Assembly: GCF_001425165.1 (NCBI RefSeq)
Contig: NZ_LMDU01000015.1
Span: forward strand, 62,001-126,000
From: Pelomonas sp. Root405
GTDB lineage: Bacteria > Pseudomonadota > Gammaproteobacteria > Burkholderiales > Burkholderiaceae_C
Direction: 5' to 3'
Length of the DNA stretch: 64,000 nucleotides
The notes under the pieces are model-generated. The model worked only from the letters and a program-made list of their open reading frames with translations, searched no databases and was not told where the DNA came from. The translations under genes were made by a program, and so were the position numbers. How positions within the stretch are numbered: the stretch's first letter is position 1; every line of letters begins with the position of its first letter. Of the stretch, positions 1-8,834 are shown piece after piece.

Positions 1-1264
1 TGCCGAGGTAGCCCAGAACCAGGAAGAACACGACGAAAACGGCATACAGGTACTTGTGCCATTCCGGGCGGTAGCGGATCGACTTGACCAAGCTGTGATC
101 CAGCCAGGGCAGGAAGAACAGGATGACGACCGCACCGCCCATGACGACGACGCCCCAGAACTTCGCGTCAAAGACTTTCAGCAGGAAGATCAGCACGGCC
201 GCAGCCACCAGCAGGGCGATCTTGGCCACGCCACCGAACTTGCCCTTGAGGAAGCTCACGATGGCCGCGAGGGCGATCACGCCGCACAGCACGTTGACCA
301 TGGTGTCGGTCGTCGCGCGCAGCATCGAGTAGTAGGGCGTGAAGTACCAGACCGGCGCGATGTGCGCAGGCGTCTTCAGCGGATCGGCCGGAATGAAGTT
401 GTTGTACTCCAGGAAGTAGCCGCCCATCTCCGGTGCGAAGAAGATGATGGCGGTGAAGGCCATCAGGAAGATGCAGACGCCGTAGATGTCATGCACCGAA
501 TAGAACGGGTGGAACGGAATGCCGTCGAGCGGGATGCCGGTCTTCGGGTCCTTGTGCTTCTTGATCTCGACGCCATCGGGGTTGTTCGAGCCAACATCGT
601 GCAGCGCCAGCAGGTGGGCAACCACCAGACCCAGCAGCACCAGCGGCACCGCGATGACGTGGAAGCTGAAGAAGCGGTTCAGCGTCGCATCGCCGACGAC
701 GTAGTCGCCACGAATCATCAGCGCCAGGTCTTCGCCGACGAACGGCACGGCGGCGAACAGGTTGACGATGACCTGGGCGCCCCAGTAGGACATTTGACCC
801 CAGGGCAGCAGATAGCCCATGAAGGCCTCGGCCATCAGGCACAGGAAGATCGCGCAACCGAAGATCCAGACCAGCTCACGCGGCTTGCGATAGCTGCCGT
901 AGATCAGGCCACGGAACATGTGCAGGTAGACGACCACGAAGAAGGCCGAGGCGCCCGTGCTGTGCATATAGCGGATCAGCCAGCCCCAGGGCACGTCGCG
1001 CATGATGTACTCGACCGACGCGAAGGCCAGCGCCGCGTCGGGCTTGTAGTGCATCACCAGGAAGATGCCGGTGACGATCTGGATCACCAGCACCAGCAGC
1101 GACAGCGAGCCGAAGATGTACCACCAGTTGAAGTTCTTCGGCGCGTAGTACTCCGACATGTGGACCTTGTAGGCGTCGAACGCGGTCGGAAACCGGTTCT
1201 CCAGCCAGGTCATCGTCTTCACGCCAACCGAGGCGCCTGCGGGAGCTTCTTTGAATTCAGCCAT
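1..1264 (-). CDS. petB: Cytochrome b of the bc1 complex (partial, 3' end beyond left edge)
   Basis: This is the quinol-oxidising membrane subunit of respiratory complex III in the inner membrane. About 421 residues are visible from an ATG ending at 1264 and the frame stays open to the left edge, so the C-terminus is missing. The first haem-ligand His pair sits 14 residues apart in the segment starting RYMHSTGAS and ending YLHMFRG. A second pair lies in FHVIAVPLVLLGLVVAHL. The Qo-site motif appears as PVWYFTPYYSMLR, a common proteobacterial variant of PEWY. Many hydrophobic helices follow one another. It lies 18 bp downstream of petA, and petC (cytochrome c1) would be expected just outside the window. 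The identification is secure. Confidence 0.96.
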   Translation of the reverse strand, partial: MAEFKEAPAGASVGVKTMTWLENRFPTAFDAYKVHMSEYYAPKNFNWWYIFGSLSLLVLVIQIVTGIFLVMHYKPDAALAFASVEYIMRDVPWGWLIRYMHSTGASAFFVVVYLHMFRGLIYGSYRKPRELVWIFGCAIFLCLMAEAFMGYLLPWGQMSYWGAQVIVNLFAAVPFVGEDLALMIRGDYVVGDATLNRFFSFHVIAVPLVLLGLVVAHLLALHDVGSNNPDGVEIKKHKDPKTGIPLDGIPFHPFYSVHDIYGVCIFLMAFTAIIFFAPEMGGYFLEYNNFIPADPLKTPAHIAPVWYFTPYYSMLRATTDTMVNVLCGVIALAAIVSFLKGKFGGVAKIALLVAAAVLIFLLKVFDAKFWGVVVMGGAVVILFFLPWLDHSLVKSIRYRPEWHKYLYAVFVVFFLVLGYLG

Positions 1265-1282
1265 GTCTCGTCCCGTTTCCTG

Positions 1283-1879
1283 TTAGGCCTTCTTGTCCTC
1301 GCCGATCAGCAGCTTGGCGTCGGAGAGGTACATGTGGGGCGGCACTTCGAGGTTGTCGGGCGCGGGCTTGTTCTTGAAGACGCGGCCGGCCATGTCGAAA
1401 GTGGATCCATGGCAGGGGCACAAAAAGCCACCGTTCCAGTCATCCGGCAACGAGGGCTGGGCGCCGGTCGCAAACTTGTCGCTCGGTGAGCAACCCAGGT
1501 GCGAGCAAATGCCGACAGCGACGAAGTACTCCGGCTTGATCGACCGGTAGTCATTCTTGGCGTAATCCGGCGTCGGATAGGCCTTGCGGTCGGAGTTTGG
1601 ATCCGCCAGCTGACCATCGAGCTTCTTGAGGGCTTCGAGCTGTTCGGGCGTCCGGCGCACGATCCAGACGGGCTTGCCGCGCCATTCGACAGTCAGCTTC
1701 TCGCCGGGCTTGATGCTCGAAATGTCGACCTCGACGGGCGCGCCGGCGGCTTTGGCGCGTTCACTGGGCGCGAAAGTGCTGACGAAAGGCACAGCGGTCG
1801 CAACGCCACCAACGGCACCGGCACAGCCGGTCGCAATCAACCAGGTGCGTTTGCCTTGGTCCACTTGCTGGTCACTCAT
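1283..1879 (-). CDS. petA: Rieske iron-sulfur subunit of cytochrome bc1
   Basis: The 2Fe-2S subunit of complex III carries electrons from ubiquinol to cytochrome c1. The protein has 198 residues. An N-terminal anchor with a twin-arginine-like start precedes one membrane segment (about residues 12-36). The cluster-binding motifs are CSHLGC (Cys125, His127, Cys130) and CPCHGS (Cys154, Cys156, His157), where two Cys and two His bind the cluster and the other two Cys form the disulfide. The start ATG at 1879 is preceded by an AGAGGA ribosome-binding site. It is the first gene of the petAB operon. Rieske proteins are classic Tat substrates, and tatABC lies about 9 kb away. Confidence 0.97.
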   Translation of the reverse strand: MSDQQVDQGKRTWLIATGCAGAVGGVATAVPFVSTFAPSERAKAAGAPVEVDISSIKPGEKLTVEWRGKPVWIVRRTPEQLEALKKLDGQLADPNSDRKAYPTPDYAKNDYRSIKPEYFVAVGICSHLGCSPSDKFATGAQPSLPDDWNGGFLCPCHGSTFDMAGRVFKNKPAPDNLEVPPHMYLSDAKLLIGEDKKA

Positions 1880-2042
1880 GAGGGTCCTCTAAAGAGACTT
1901 CTGATCAGGGGCAGCCCAGGATTCTAGCGGACGCTTGTCAGAGGACGGAGCGACGCGGGCCAGCCACCGCAGGTTTACCCGCTTCAAGCGTCACCGACTT
2001 GGCGCCAACATCGGCCGAGTTATCTCAATCCAGGAGTTCTGC

Positions 2043-2462
2043 ATGAGTTTTATTTCCGAGTTCAGGGAGTTTGCCGTCAAGGGCAATGTGGTCGACCTGG
2101 CGGTCGGCGTGATCATCGGCGGCGCCTTCGGCAAGATCGTCGACTCCCTGGTCGGGGACGTCATCATGCCGGTGGTGAGCAAGATCTTCGGCGGCCTCGA
2201 CTTCAGCAACTACTTCATCCCGCTGGCCGGTCAGACGGCCACGACGCTGGTCGAAGCGAAGAAGGAGGGCGCGGTGCTCGCCTACGGCAGCTTTGTCACC
2301 GTGTCCTTGAATTTCATGATCCTGGCATTCGTCATCTTCCTGATGATCAAGCAGATCAATCGCCTGAAACGTGAACCGGCAGCAGCTGCAGCGGCCGAGC
2401 CGGCGGCCACCCCCGAGGACATCCAGCTGCTGCGCGAGATCCGGGATTCGCTGAAGCGCTAA
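2043..2462 (+). CDS. mscL: Large-conductance mechanosensitive channel
   Basis: This inner-membrane channel opens under membrane tension to release solutes during hypo-osmotic shock. The protein has 139 residues, normal for MscL. The N-terminal amphipathic helix and TM1 carry the family signature ([20 protein letters not shown]). TM2 is near residues 75-100, followed by an Ala/Pro linker and a charged C-terminal helix ([15 protein letters not shown]). The ATG at 2043 has an AGGAG site at 2032-2036 with good spacing, so the longer frame starting at 1935 is rejected. It is divergent from petA and ends in a strong terminator. Confidence 0.97.
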   Translation: MSFISEFREFAVKGNVVDLAVGVIIGGAFGKIVDSLVGDVIMPVVSKIFGGLDFSNYFIPLAGQTATTLVEAKKEGAVLAYGSFVTVSLNFMILAFVIFLMIKQINRLKREPAAAAAAEPAATPEDIQLLREIRDSLKR

Positions 2463-2480
2463 GCTCCGCCCCGCCCCGCC

Positions 2481-2513
2481 GCCCGGTAAGCAATGGTTAC
2501 CGGGCTTTTTTTT
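2481..2513 (+). terminator. Rho-independent terminator of mscL
   Basis: A 9-bp stem (gcccggtaa at 2481-2489 pairing with ttaccgggc at 2497-2505) with a 7-nt loop is followed directly by eight T residues. It ends the mscL transcript and argues against the DUF1631 gene starting before it. Confidence 0.93.
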
Positions 2514-2589
2514 GCCACCAAGTTGGCAACCTGCTGAAAACCCGTGCTTGTGCCAAGCGCGATACTTTGGATGTAACCCTCCAACGTTG

Positions 2590-5025
2590 ATGAACGCCCC
2601 AGAGATACGTCTGAATCCGCACCTCGAAGCTTCGCTGACCCGCATCCGGTTGGCGGGCGAGCAGGCGGGCGAGCGCTGCGCGGAGGGGTTGGGCTTGTCA
2701 GCGTTGTCGGCCGGCCAGATCAGGCGCCGCGATGCCCTGCTGGCGGCGCAATTCGTTTTCCGGCAGCAACAAGGCGTCTTCTCGCAGCGGTTTGTACAGA
2801 GCTTGCGCAAACAGGTGGCGGCCGAACAATCTGATACCAAGCCAGCGGCCGCACCAACGGCCAAAAAGGATTGGGGCGAGTTGTCGTTGATGGACGACGA
2901 CCAGGTCAACAACCTCGTCGCCGCGGACCGCATCGGCTTGGCCATCGGTCATCACTGCGAGTGGGAACTGCGCGAGGTCGAGTCATACGTGGCCGGCATC
3001 CAGATCGGCGAGCGCAACCCACTGCGGCCCGAGCTCATTGGTCAGGGCTTGCTCGACGCCGTCCAGACCATTACCGACGATCCGCAGACCCGGCAGACCC
3101 TGACCGACGAGCTGACCCGCGCGCTGGCTCAGGAAATGCGCGGCTGCTATGCCGATATCGCGGAGCTGCTGCGTTCGCGCGGCCTGCGCCCGCAGGATCT
3201 GCGCGTGCGCGCCAAGCAGGACGGCGCCGCCTCGCGCCTGGGTGGCCTCGGCGGCGCCACCGAGCCGGGCGGGTTGGACTCCAGCCACGGCGGCATGTCG
3301 ACGCGTGGCGGCTACGGTGGCTATGGCGGCTCAGGTCATGGCGGCCTGGGCCAAAGTGGCGGCCAGAGTAGCCGCGGCAGCGGCTTCGGAAGCACAGGCG
3401 GTGGCGGTTTTGGCGGTCGAGGCGGCGGTCCAGGCGGTGGTGGCACGGGCGGCCTTGGCCGTGTCGACCCGCAGATGATGGAGCTGCTGCGCCGACTTGC
3501 TCAGGCTCCGGGCGCCTACGACGGCGGTGGCGGCTACGACGGCGGCCATTCCAGCCGCATGGGACTGGACACCCTCAGCGGCGAGCCGAGCGCCTGGGGC
3601 CAGATGCCGCTGCCGACCAACCTGATCAGCCTGCACCGCGACGAGCTGCGCCAGGCTTCGACGGGCCGGCTGGACCACATGGTCATCGACGTCGTCGGCA
3701 GCCTGTTCGACCAGATTCTGTCCGATCCCAAGGTGCCGCCGCAGATGGCGCGCCTGCTCGCCCGCCTGCAGTTGCCGGTGCTGCGTGTGGCACTCGGGGA
3801 CGAGACCTTTTTCTCGTCGCGCCGGCATCCGGTGCGCCAGTTCGTCAACCGCATGGCCTCACTGGCCTGCGCCTTTGAAGATTTCAGTGACGACCCCGGC
3901 CGCTCCTTCCTCGCCCACGTGCGCGACCTGGTGCAGGACGTGGCGAGCGGCGACTTCGACCGCATGGACGTGTACACGGCCAAGCTCGACGAACTCGAGA
4001 CCTTCATCGCCGAGCAGACCCGCAACACGCTGAAGGCAGCGGGCGACGCTGCCGCCGTCGTCGAGCGTCGCGAGACCGACCTGCGCCTGCAGCAGCGCTA
4101 TTCGCTGTTGCTGCAGCAGCAGCTGGCCAAGGTGCCGATGCAGGACTTCCTGCGCATCTTCCTGGCCCAGGTCTGGAGCCAGGCCATCGTGCTGGCCTCA
4201 CGCGAAGGCGCTCCAGAGCGCGCGCTGCGCCTGCGCCAGCTCGGCCGCAGCCTGGTCATGAGCGTGCAGCCTAAGGGCGGTACCGCCGCACGGGCCGACT
4301 TCCTGCGCGAGCTACCGAATCTGATGCGCACCCTCAACGAGGGGTTGGACCTGATCCGCTGGCCAGACGCGCCGCGCAAGGATTTCTTCGGCGCGCTGCT
4401 GCCCGCACATGCCGAGTCTCTGAAAGGCCAGGCGCCCAGCCCGCTTGACACCAATCTGCTGGTCAAGCAGCTCGACCAGATCTTCGGCGTGGCCCCTCCT
4501 GCCGAGGTCGACCTGGCCAAGCCGATTGCCGGCGAGACCGCGCCCGGCGAACTCGACGCCAGCCAGCGGCTGACGCCGGCCGAAGCCAAGAGCCTGGGCC
4601 TGGTGGAGGAATCGGGCGTCGACTGGAACGGCGAACTCGACCTTGACCTGTCCGGCAATGACGCTCAGGCGGCCGCCGAGCCGCTGCAGGCGGTAGACAT
4701 CTCCATCGATGGTCTGCCGGCCGCAGAGAGCGCTGTCGAGGCGAGCAGCGGCGCCCTGCTGCTGGAGACCATGGAACTCGGCTTCGCCTACCAGATGCAC
4801 ACCGGCGAGCACTGGCAGAAGGTGCGCCTGGCCCACGTCAGCGCCGGCCGCAGCTTCTTCATCTTCACGCATGGCAACCGCCACCAGGAGACGGTCACGA
4901 TGACGGCTCGCATGCTGAGGAAGCTCTGCGAGGCCGGCCGCATGCGCGCCTTTGAGCCCGCTCATCTGCTTGAGCGCGCGACCGCGCGCGCCCGCGCACA
5001 GCTCGCCGCCCTCGGCGGCCGCTAG
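2590..5025 (+). CDS. DUF1631 family protein with glycine-rich insertion
   Basis: This 811-residue protein matches the DUF1631 family of Burkholderiales, which has no firmly known function and is sometimes mislabelled thymidine phosphorylase. The N-terminal half (to about residue 210) and the middle (about 325-640) are helical and polar with no signal peptide or membrane segment. Residues of about 215-320 form a striking Gly/Ser-rich, low-complexity insertion. The C-terminal end (GEHWQKVRLAHVSAGRSFFIFTH) resembles the conserved tail of the family and recalls PilZ-like beta segments. I chose ATG 2590 because upstream starts fall in the mscL terminator; the ribosome-binding site is weak. Its end overlaps the convergent pdxA gene by 4 bp. 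It is likely cytosolic and its role is unknown. Confidence 0.85.
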   Translation: MNAPEIRLNPHLEASLTRIRLAGEQAGERCAEGLGLSALSAGQIRRRDALLAAQFVFRQQQGVFSQRFVQSLRKQVAAEQSDTKPAAAPTAKKDWGELSLMDDDQVNNLVAADRIGLAIGHHCEWELREVESYVAGIQIGERNPLRPELIGQGLLDAVQTITDDPQTRQTLTDELTRALAQEMRGCYADIAELLRSRGLRPQDLRVRAKQDGAASRLGGLGGATEPGGLDSSHGGMSTRGGYGGYGGSGHGGLGQSGGQSSRGSGFGSTGGGGFGGRGGGPGGGGTGGLGRVDPQMMELLRRLAQAPGAYDGGGGYDGGHSSRMGLDTLSGEPSAWGQMPLPTNLISLHRDELRQASTGRLDHMVIDVVGSLFDQILSDPKVPPQMARLLARLQLPVLRVALGDETFFSSRRHPVRQFVNRMASLACAFEDFSDDPGRSFLAHVRDLVQDVASGDFDRMDVYTAKLDELETFIAEQTRNTLKAAGDAAAVVERRETDLRLQQRYSLLLQQQLAKVPMQDFLRIFLAQVWSQAIVLASREGAPERALRLRQLGRSLVMSVQPKGGTAARADFLRELPNLMRTLNEGLDLIRWPDAPRKDFFGALLPAHAESLKGQAPSPLDTNLLVKQLDQIFGVAPPAEVDLAKPIAGETAPGELDASQRLTPAEAKSLGLVEESGVDWNGELDLDLSGNDAQAAAEPLQAVDISIDGLPAAESAVEASSGALLLETMELGFAYQMHTGEHWQKVRLAHVSAGRSFFIFTHGNRHQETVTMTARMLRKLCEAGRMRAFEPAHLLERATARARAQLAALGGR

Positions 5026-6047
5026 GCGGCCAAACGGCGTGCCATTGCGAGTGCCGCCGCAAGGCTGGCCGGGTCCGCGACGCCGCGGCCAGCGATATCG
5101 AAAGCCGTGCCGTGGTCAGGGCTCGTGCGCACGAAGGGCAGGCCCAGCGTCACGTTGACGCCCTGCTCCACGCCGAGGTATTTCACCGGGATCAGCCCGT
5201 GGTCGTGGGTCATCGCGACGACGACATCGAACTCACCGCGGCGAGCCCGCATGAAGACGGTGTCCGGTGCGAATGGACCGCTGGCATCCATTCCGGCGGC
5301 CCGCGCATCGGCGATGGCCGGCGCGATATGCCGGATCTCCTCGTCGCCGAACAGCCCACCTTCGCCCGCATGCGGATTCAGCCCGGCCACCGCGATACGC
5401 GGCATCACAAAGCCCATGCGCTTGAGCGCCGCGTCGGTGATGCACAGCGTCTCCAGCACGGCCTCGCGCGTCACGCGAGCTATGGCGTCGCGCAGCGAGC
5501 AGTGGATGGTCACGAGAACCGTGCGCAGCTCCTCGTTGGCCAGCATCATGCGCACGGGCGGCACCTCGCCATCGGCGCCAGCCAGGGCCTGCAGCATTTC
5601 GGTGTGGCCGGGAAACACCGAGCCCGCGGCATGCAGCGCCTCCTTGTGGATGGGCGCCGTGACCAGACCGCAGGCGCGGCCGGCCTGGATCAAGGCGACG
5701 GCCGCCTCGATGCAAACCACCGCAGCCGCACCAGCGCGGGCATCGACACGGCCCAGCGGCGCGTCGGTCAGCCGGGACGGCAGCGCCGACGGCTGCCAGA
5801 CCGGCAGGCAGCGCGGCGGCACGCGGCCTAACTCCTCAGGCCCATGCAACTCGGCGACGGCCAGCCCGCCGCCGATGACCTCGACAGCGCGCCTCATGAC
5901 GGCGACATCAGCCACAACCAAGGCATCTTGCGGCGCCTCGCGCTGCCAGAGCCTGGCAATGATCTCCGGCCCGATGCCACAGGCATCGCCCATGCTGACG
6001 AGGATGGCGCGACCGAGCGGGCCGTCTAGGGAGTTGTCCGGGGTCAT
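5022..6047 (-). CDS. pdxA: PdxA-family 4-phosphohydroxythreonine dehydrogenase
   Basis: The PdxA family oxidises 4-phosphohydroxy-L-threonine with NAD in pyridoxal phosphate synthesis; a PdxA2 branch acts on four-carbon sugar-acid phosphates. The protein has 341 residues from ATG 6047, with alternatives ATG 6062 and GTG 6065. Family motifs are SMGDACGIGPEI near the N-terminus, APIHKEAL, FPGHTE, a metal-site NPHAGEGG and the C-terminal RTSPDHGTAFDIAG. The usual GDPAGIGPE is GDACGIGPE here. It is not next to surA or rsmA, the common pdxA partners, so either the biosynthetic or the PdxA2 role is possible. It is divergent from the DUF885 gene. Confidence 0.85.
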   Translation of the reverse strand: MTPDNSLDGPLGRAILVSMGDACGIGPEIIARLWQREAPQDALVVADVAVMRRAVEVIGGGLAVAELHGPEELGRVPPRCLPVWQPSALPSRLTDAPLGRVDARAGAAAVVCIEAAVALIQAGRACGLVTAPIHKEALHAAGSVFPGHTEMLQALAGADGEVPPVRMMLANEELRTVLVTIHCSLRDAIARVTREAVLETLCITDAALKRMGFVMPRIAVAGLNPHAGEGGLFGDEEIRHIAPAIADARAAGMDASGPFAPDTVFMRARRGEFDVVVAMTHDHGLIPVKYLGVEQGVNVTLGLPFVRTSPDHGTAFDIAGRGVADPASLAAALAMARRLAA

Positions 6048-6108
6048 GCGCCATTCTTTCATCACGTGCTGCGGCGCACTGGCAGACTGCCGGCCGGCCC
6101 ATCAAGCC

Positions 6109-7926
6109 ATGGAGACTCTCTTGCGCATCACCCTTGCTGCCGCCCTGATCGCGGGCCTGCATATTTCCACGCCCGCCGCCGCTCAGCCGGCGCCCAGGCC
6201 CGCGGCCAATGCCGCTGCCGCTGCCGACGCCTCGGTCAAGGCGCGCCAGGCCTTGCAGGCTCTGTTCGACGAAGCCTGGGACAGCGAGGCTCGCGCGGCG
6301 CCCGAACGGGCCACGCTGCGTGGCGACCTGCGCTTCAACGACAAGCTCAGCGATCGCTCAGCCGCCGGCCTCGCCGACCGTGACGCGTTCGCACGCGACA
6401 TGCTCAAGCGCGCCCAAGGCTTTGACGTGAGCGCGCTGAGCGACACCGACCGCGTGTCGCTGGCCCTCTTCATCAACCGCTACCAGCAAGATGTCGCCAT
6501 GCAGGGCTTTGCCGGCTGGCGCACGCTGACGCTGGGCACTCTCTCGGGCGCGCAATCGGCGCTTGCAGGCTTTGCGCGCAACGTGCCGGTCAACAACGAG
6601 ACGCAAGTGAAGCAGTGGCTGGCACGCCTGGCCGCCTATCCCGCCCGGGTGGACCAGGAGATCGCCATCCTGCGCCAGGGCCTGGCGCTCGGTTGGGTCA
6701 CGTCCAAACCGGTGCTGGCCCGCGCCATCGCGCAAGTCGAGGGCCAACTGCCCGATGACGTCACGAAGAGCCCGGTCTACGAACCCTTCAACCGCATGAC
6801 GGTGGATACCGGCGTCAAGGCCAATTACCAGGCGCAGGGCCAGGCGGCGTTGCGCGAGGTCTTCTACCCGGCCCAACGCAAGCTGCTCGCCGTACTGAAG
6901 GACGAACTGGCACCCAAGGCGCCCGACAGCGGCTCGCTTTCCGGCTATCCCGGCGGTGACAAGGTCTACGAAGCGTTGATCCAGCGCAATGTGACCCTGC
7001 CACTCGCGGCCGGCGACATCCACACCACCGGCTTGCGCGAAGTCGCGCGACTGCGTGGCGAGATGGAAAAGGTCAAGGTCGAGGCAGGCTTTGATGGCGA
7101 CCTGGCGGCCTTTAAGAAGTTTCTCTACAGCGAGGCTCGGTTCTTCAACCAGAACGCTGAAGAACTGCTCGATGGCTACCGCGCCATCGCCAAGCGCATC
7201 GACCCCGAACTGCCCAAGCTGTTTGCCCAGTTGCCGCGTTCGCCCTATGGCATCCGCGGCATGCCCGCCTATACCGGCGAGGGCGCGGCCGACAACTACA
7301 ACGGTCCATCGCTGGACAGCACGACGCCCGGCTGGTTCAACGCCAATGCGATCGCCTTCAAGCGCCGGCCCAAGTGGGCGATGGAAACGCTGGTGGCGCA
7401 TGAAACCGTGCCCGGCCACCACCTGCAGATCTCGCGCCAGGTGGAGCTCGGCGAGTTGCCCAAATTCCGGCGTCAGTCGCAGTACTCGGTCTTCAGCGAA
7501 GGCTGGGCCCTGTATGCCGAAACGCTGGGCCCGCAGCTCGGCCTGTTCCGCGACCCCTACACACGCTTCGGCCACCTGCAGGCGCAGATGTTCCGCGCTG
7601 CCCGCCTGGTCGTCGACACCGGCCTGCATGCCCTCGGCTGGAGCCGCGACAAGGCCATCGCCTACATGATCGAGCAGACCGGCCATGACTCGGTCTTCAT
7701 GACGGCCGAGGTCGACCGCTACTACGCGCAGCCCGGCCAGGCGCTGAGCTACATGATGGGCGCGCTGAAAATCAAGGAGTTGCGCGCCCGGGCAGAAGGC
7801 ATGCTGGGCGGCAAGTTCGACCAGCGCCGTTTCCACAATGCCCTCATCGACGAGGGCGCCATGCCGCTGCCACTGCTGGAGCAGCGCATCACCGCATGGA
7901 TCGCCAGCGAGAGGGCCAGGCCATGA
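6109..7926 (+). CDS. DUF885 family secreted metallopeptidase-like protein
   Basis: This is a 605-residue exported protein of the DUF885 family, members of which look like zinc peptidases. A Sec signal peptide covers residues 1-26 and ends in AAAQPA. The putative metal motif is HETVPGHHLQ, followed about 30 residues later by SEGWALYAE, the family's conserved pair. The real start is ATG 6109; the frame stays open far upstream only because it runs antisense through pdxA. Its stop TGA overlaps the start of the M14 peptidase gene (ATGA), so the two are likely co-translated. That pairing suggests successive steps in peptide breakdown, but the substrate is unknown. Confidence 0.85.
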   Translation: METLLRITLAAALIAGLHISTPAAAQPAPRPAANAAAAADASVKARQALQALFDEAWDSEARAAPERATLRGDLRFNDKLSDRSAAGLADRDAFARDMLKRAQGFDVSALSDTDRVSLALFINRYQQDVAMQGFAGWRTLTLGTLSGAQSALAGFARNVPVNNETQVKQWLARLAAYPARVDQEIAILRQGLALGWVTSKPVLARAIAQVEGQLPDDVTKSPVYEPFNRMTVDTGVKANYQAQGQAALREVFYPAQRKLLAVLKDELAPKAPDSGSLSGYPGGDKVYEALIQRNVTLPLAAGDIHTTGLREVARLRGEMEKVKVEAGFDGDLAAFKKFLYSEARFFNQNAEELLDGYRAIAKRIDPELPKLFAQLPRSPYGIRGMPAYTGEGAADNYNGPSLDSTTPGWFNANAIAFKRRPKWAMETLVAHETVPGHHLQISRQVELGELPKFRRQSQYSVFSEGWALYAETLGPQLGLFRDPYTRFGHLQAQMFRAARLVVDTGLHALGWSRDKAIAYMIEQTGHDSVFMTAEVDRYYAQPGQALSYMMGALKIKELRARAEGMLGGKFDQRRFHNALIDEGAMPLPLLEQRITAWIASERARP

Positions 7927-8834
7927 GCTACTCAATCGGCACAGCCGGGCAGCCCTGGGGCCCCGCCGAGGTGCGGGCTTGGCGCGGGCGCCTGGTCAAG
8001 CACCGCAGCTATGCGCAGGACGTGCTGGCCGCCATAGCGCCCATGCGCGAAGGCTTCGATGTCAGCGAGTACGGCGTCATCGAGTACGAGTCCGAGCGGT
8101 TCCCACTGCTCGCCATCTGCAGCCGCGGCTGGAACGACACGTTGCCCGTCATCGTCGTGACCGGTGGCGTGCATGGCTACGAAACCAGCGGTGTGCACGG
8201 CGCTCTCCAGTACGTACAGCGGCACGGCCTTGAATTGGCGGGCCGCGCCGACCTGCTGGTGGCCGCTTGCGTCAGCCCCTGGGCCTACGAGCGGGTGCAA
8301 CGCTGGAACTTCGATGCACTCGACCCCAACCGCAACTTCCGCGCGGGCAGCCCGGTCGGCGAGTCTGCCGCCCTGGTGGCCCTGCTTGCGCCGCTGCGCG
8401 GGCGGGTGCTGCTGCACATCGACCTGCACGAGACGACCGACTCGGACGAATCGGAGTTCCGGCCGGCCCTGGCCGCGCGCGACGGTGAGCCCTTCGAGCC
8501 CGGAACCATCCCCGATGGCTTCTACCTCGTCGACGACGCCGAACATCCACAGCCCGAATTCCAGCGCGCCGTCATTGACGCAGTCGCCCGGGTCACCCAC
8601 ATCGCGCCGGCAGATGACGACGGGCGGATCACCGGCTGCACGTTGCAGTCACCCGGCGTGATCGCCTTGGCTGTCGCGCGGCGCCACCTGTGCGCGGCCA
8701 TCACCGGCGCGCGCTTCAGCACGACCACCGAGGTCTACCCCGACAGCGCGCGCACGACGCCACAGCAGTGCATCGACGCCCAGGTGGCCGCCGTGCAGGC
8801 AGCAATCAGCTACGCCCTTGCACACGCCGGCTAG
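7923..8834 (+). CDS. M14-family metallocarboxypeptidase
   Basis: This zinc carboxypeptidase-like enzyme of 303 residues has no signal peptide, so it probably acts in the cytosol. The first zinc motif HGYE gives His84 and Glu87. The third ligand is a His in HIDLHET (165-169). DPNRNF matches the substrate-binding DPNR(N)F motif of the family, and the Glu of TTEVYP fits the catalytic glutamate. The start overlaps the DUF885 stop by 4 bp, which chooses ATG 7923 over an upstream in-frame start at 7896. The 3' end overlaps the convergent Nif3 gene by 4 bp. Confidence 0.87.
   Translation: MSYSIGTAGQPWGPAEVRAWRGRLVKHRSYAQDVLAAIAPMREGFDVSEYGVIEYESERFPLLAICSRGWNDTLPVIVVTGGVHGYETSGVHGALQYVQRHGLELAGRADLLVAACVSPWAYERVQRWNFDALDPNRNFRAGSPVGESAALVALLAPLRGRVLLHIDLHETTDSDESEFRPALAARDGEPFEPGTIPDGFYLVDDAEHPQPEFQRAVIDAVARVTHIAPADDDGRITGCTLQSPGVIALAVARRHLCAAITGARFSTTTEVYPDSARTTPQQCIDAQVAAVQAAISYALAHAG

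Noticed and set aside
1999-2026. TTGGCG-16 bp-TATCTC as an mscL promoter
   Set aside because: The start would fall inside the ribosome-binding site at 2032-2036, leaving no usable leader.
5107-6108. A possible 330-residue N-terminal extension of the DUF885 protein
   Set aside because: The region is antisense to pdxA and the DUF885 signal peptide begins at 6109.
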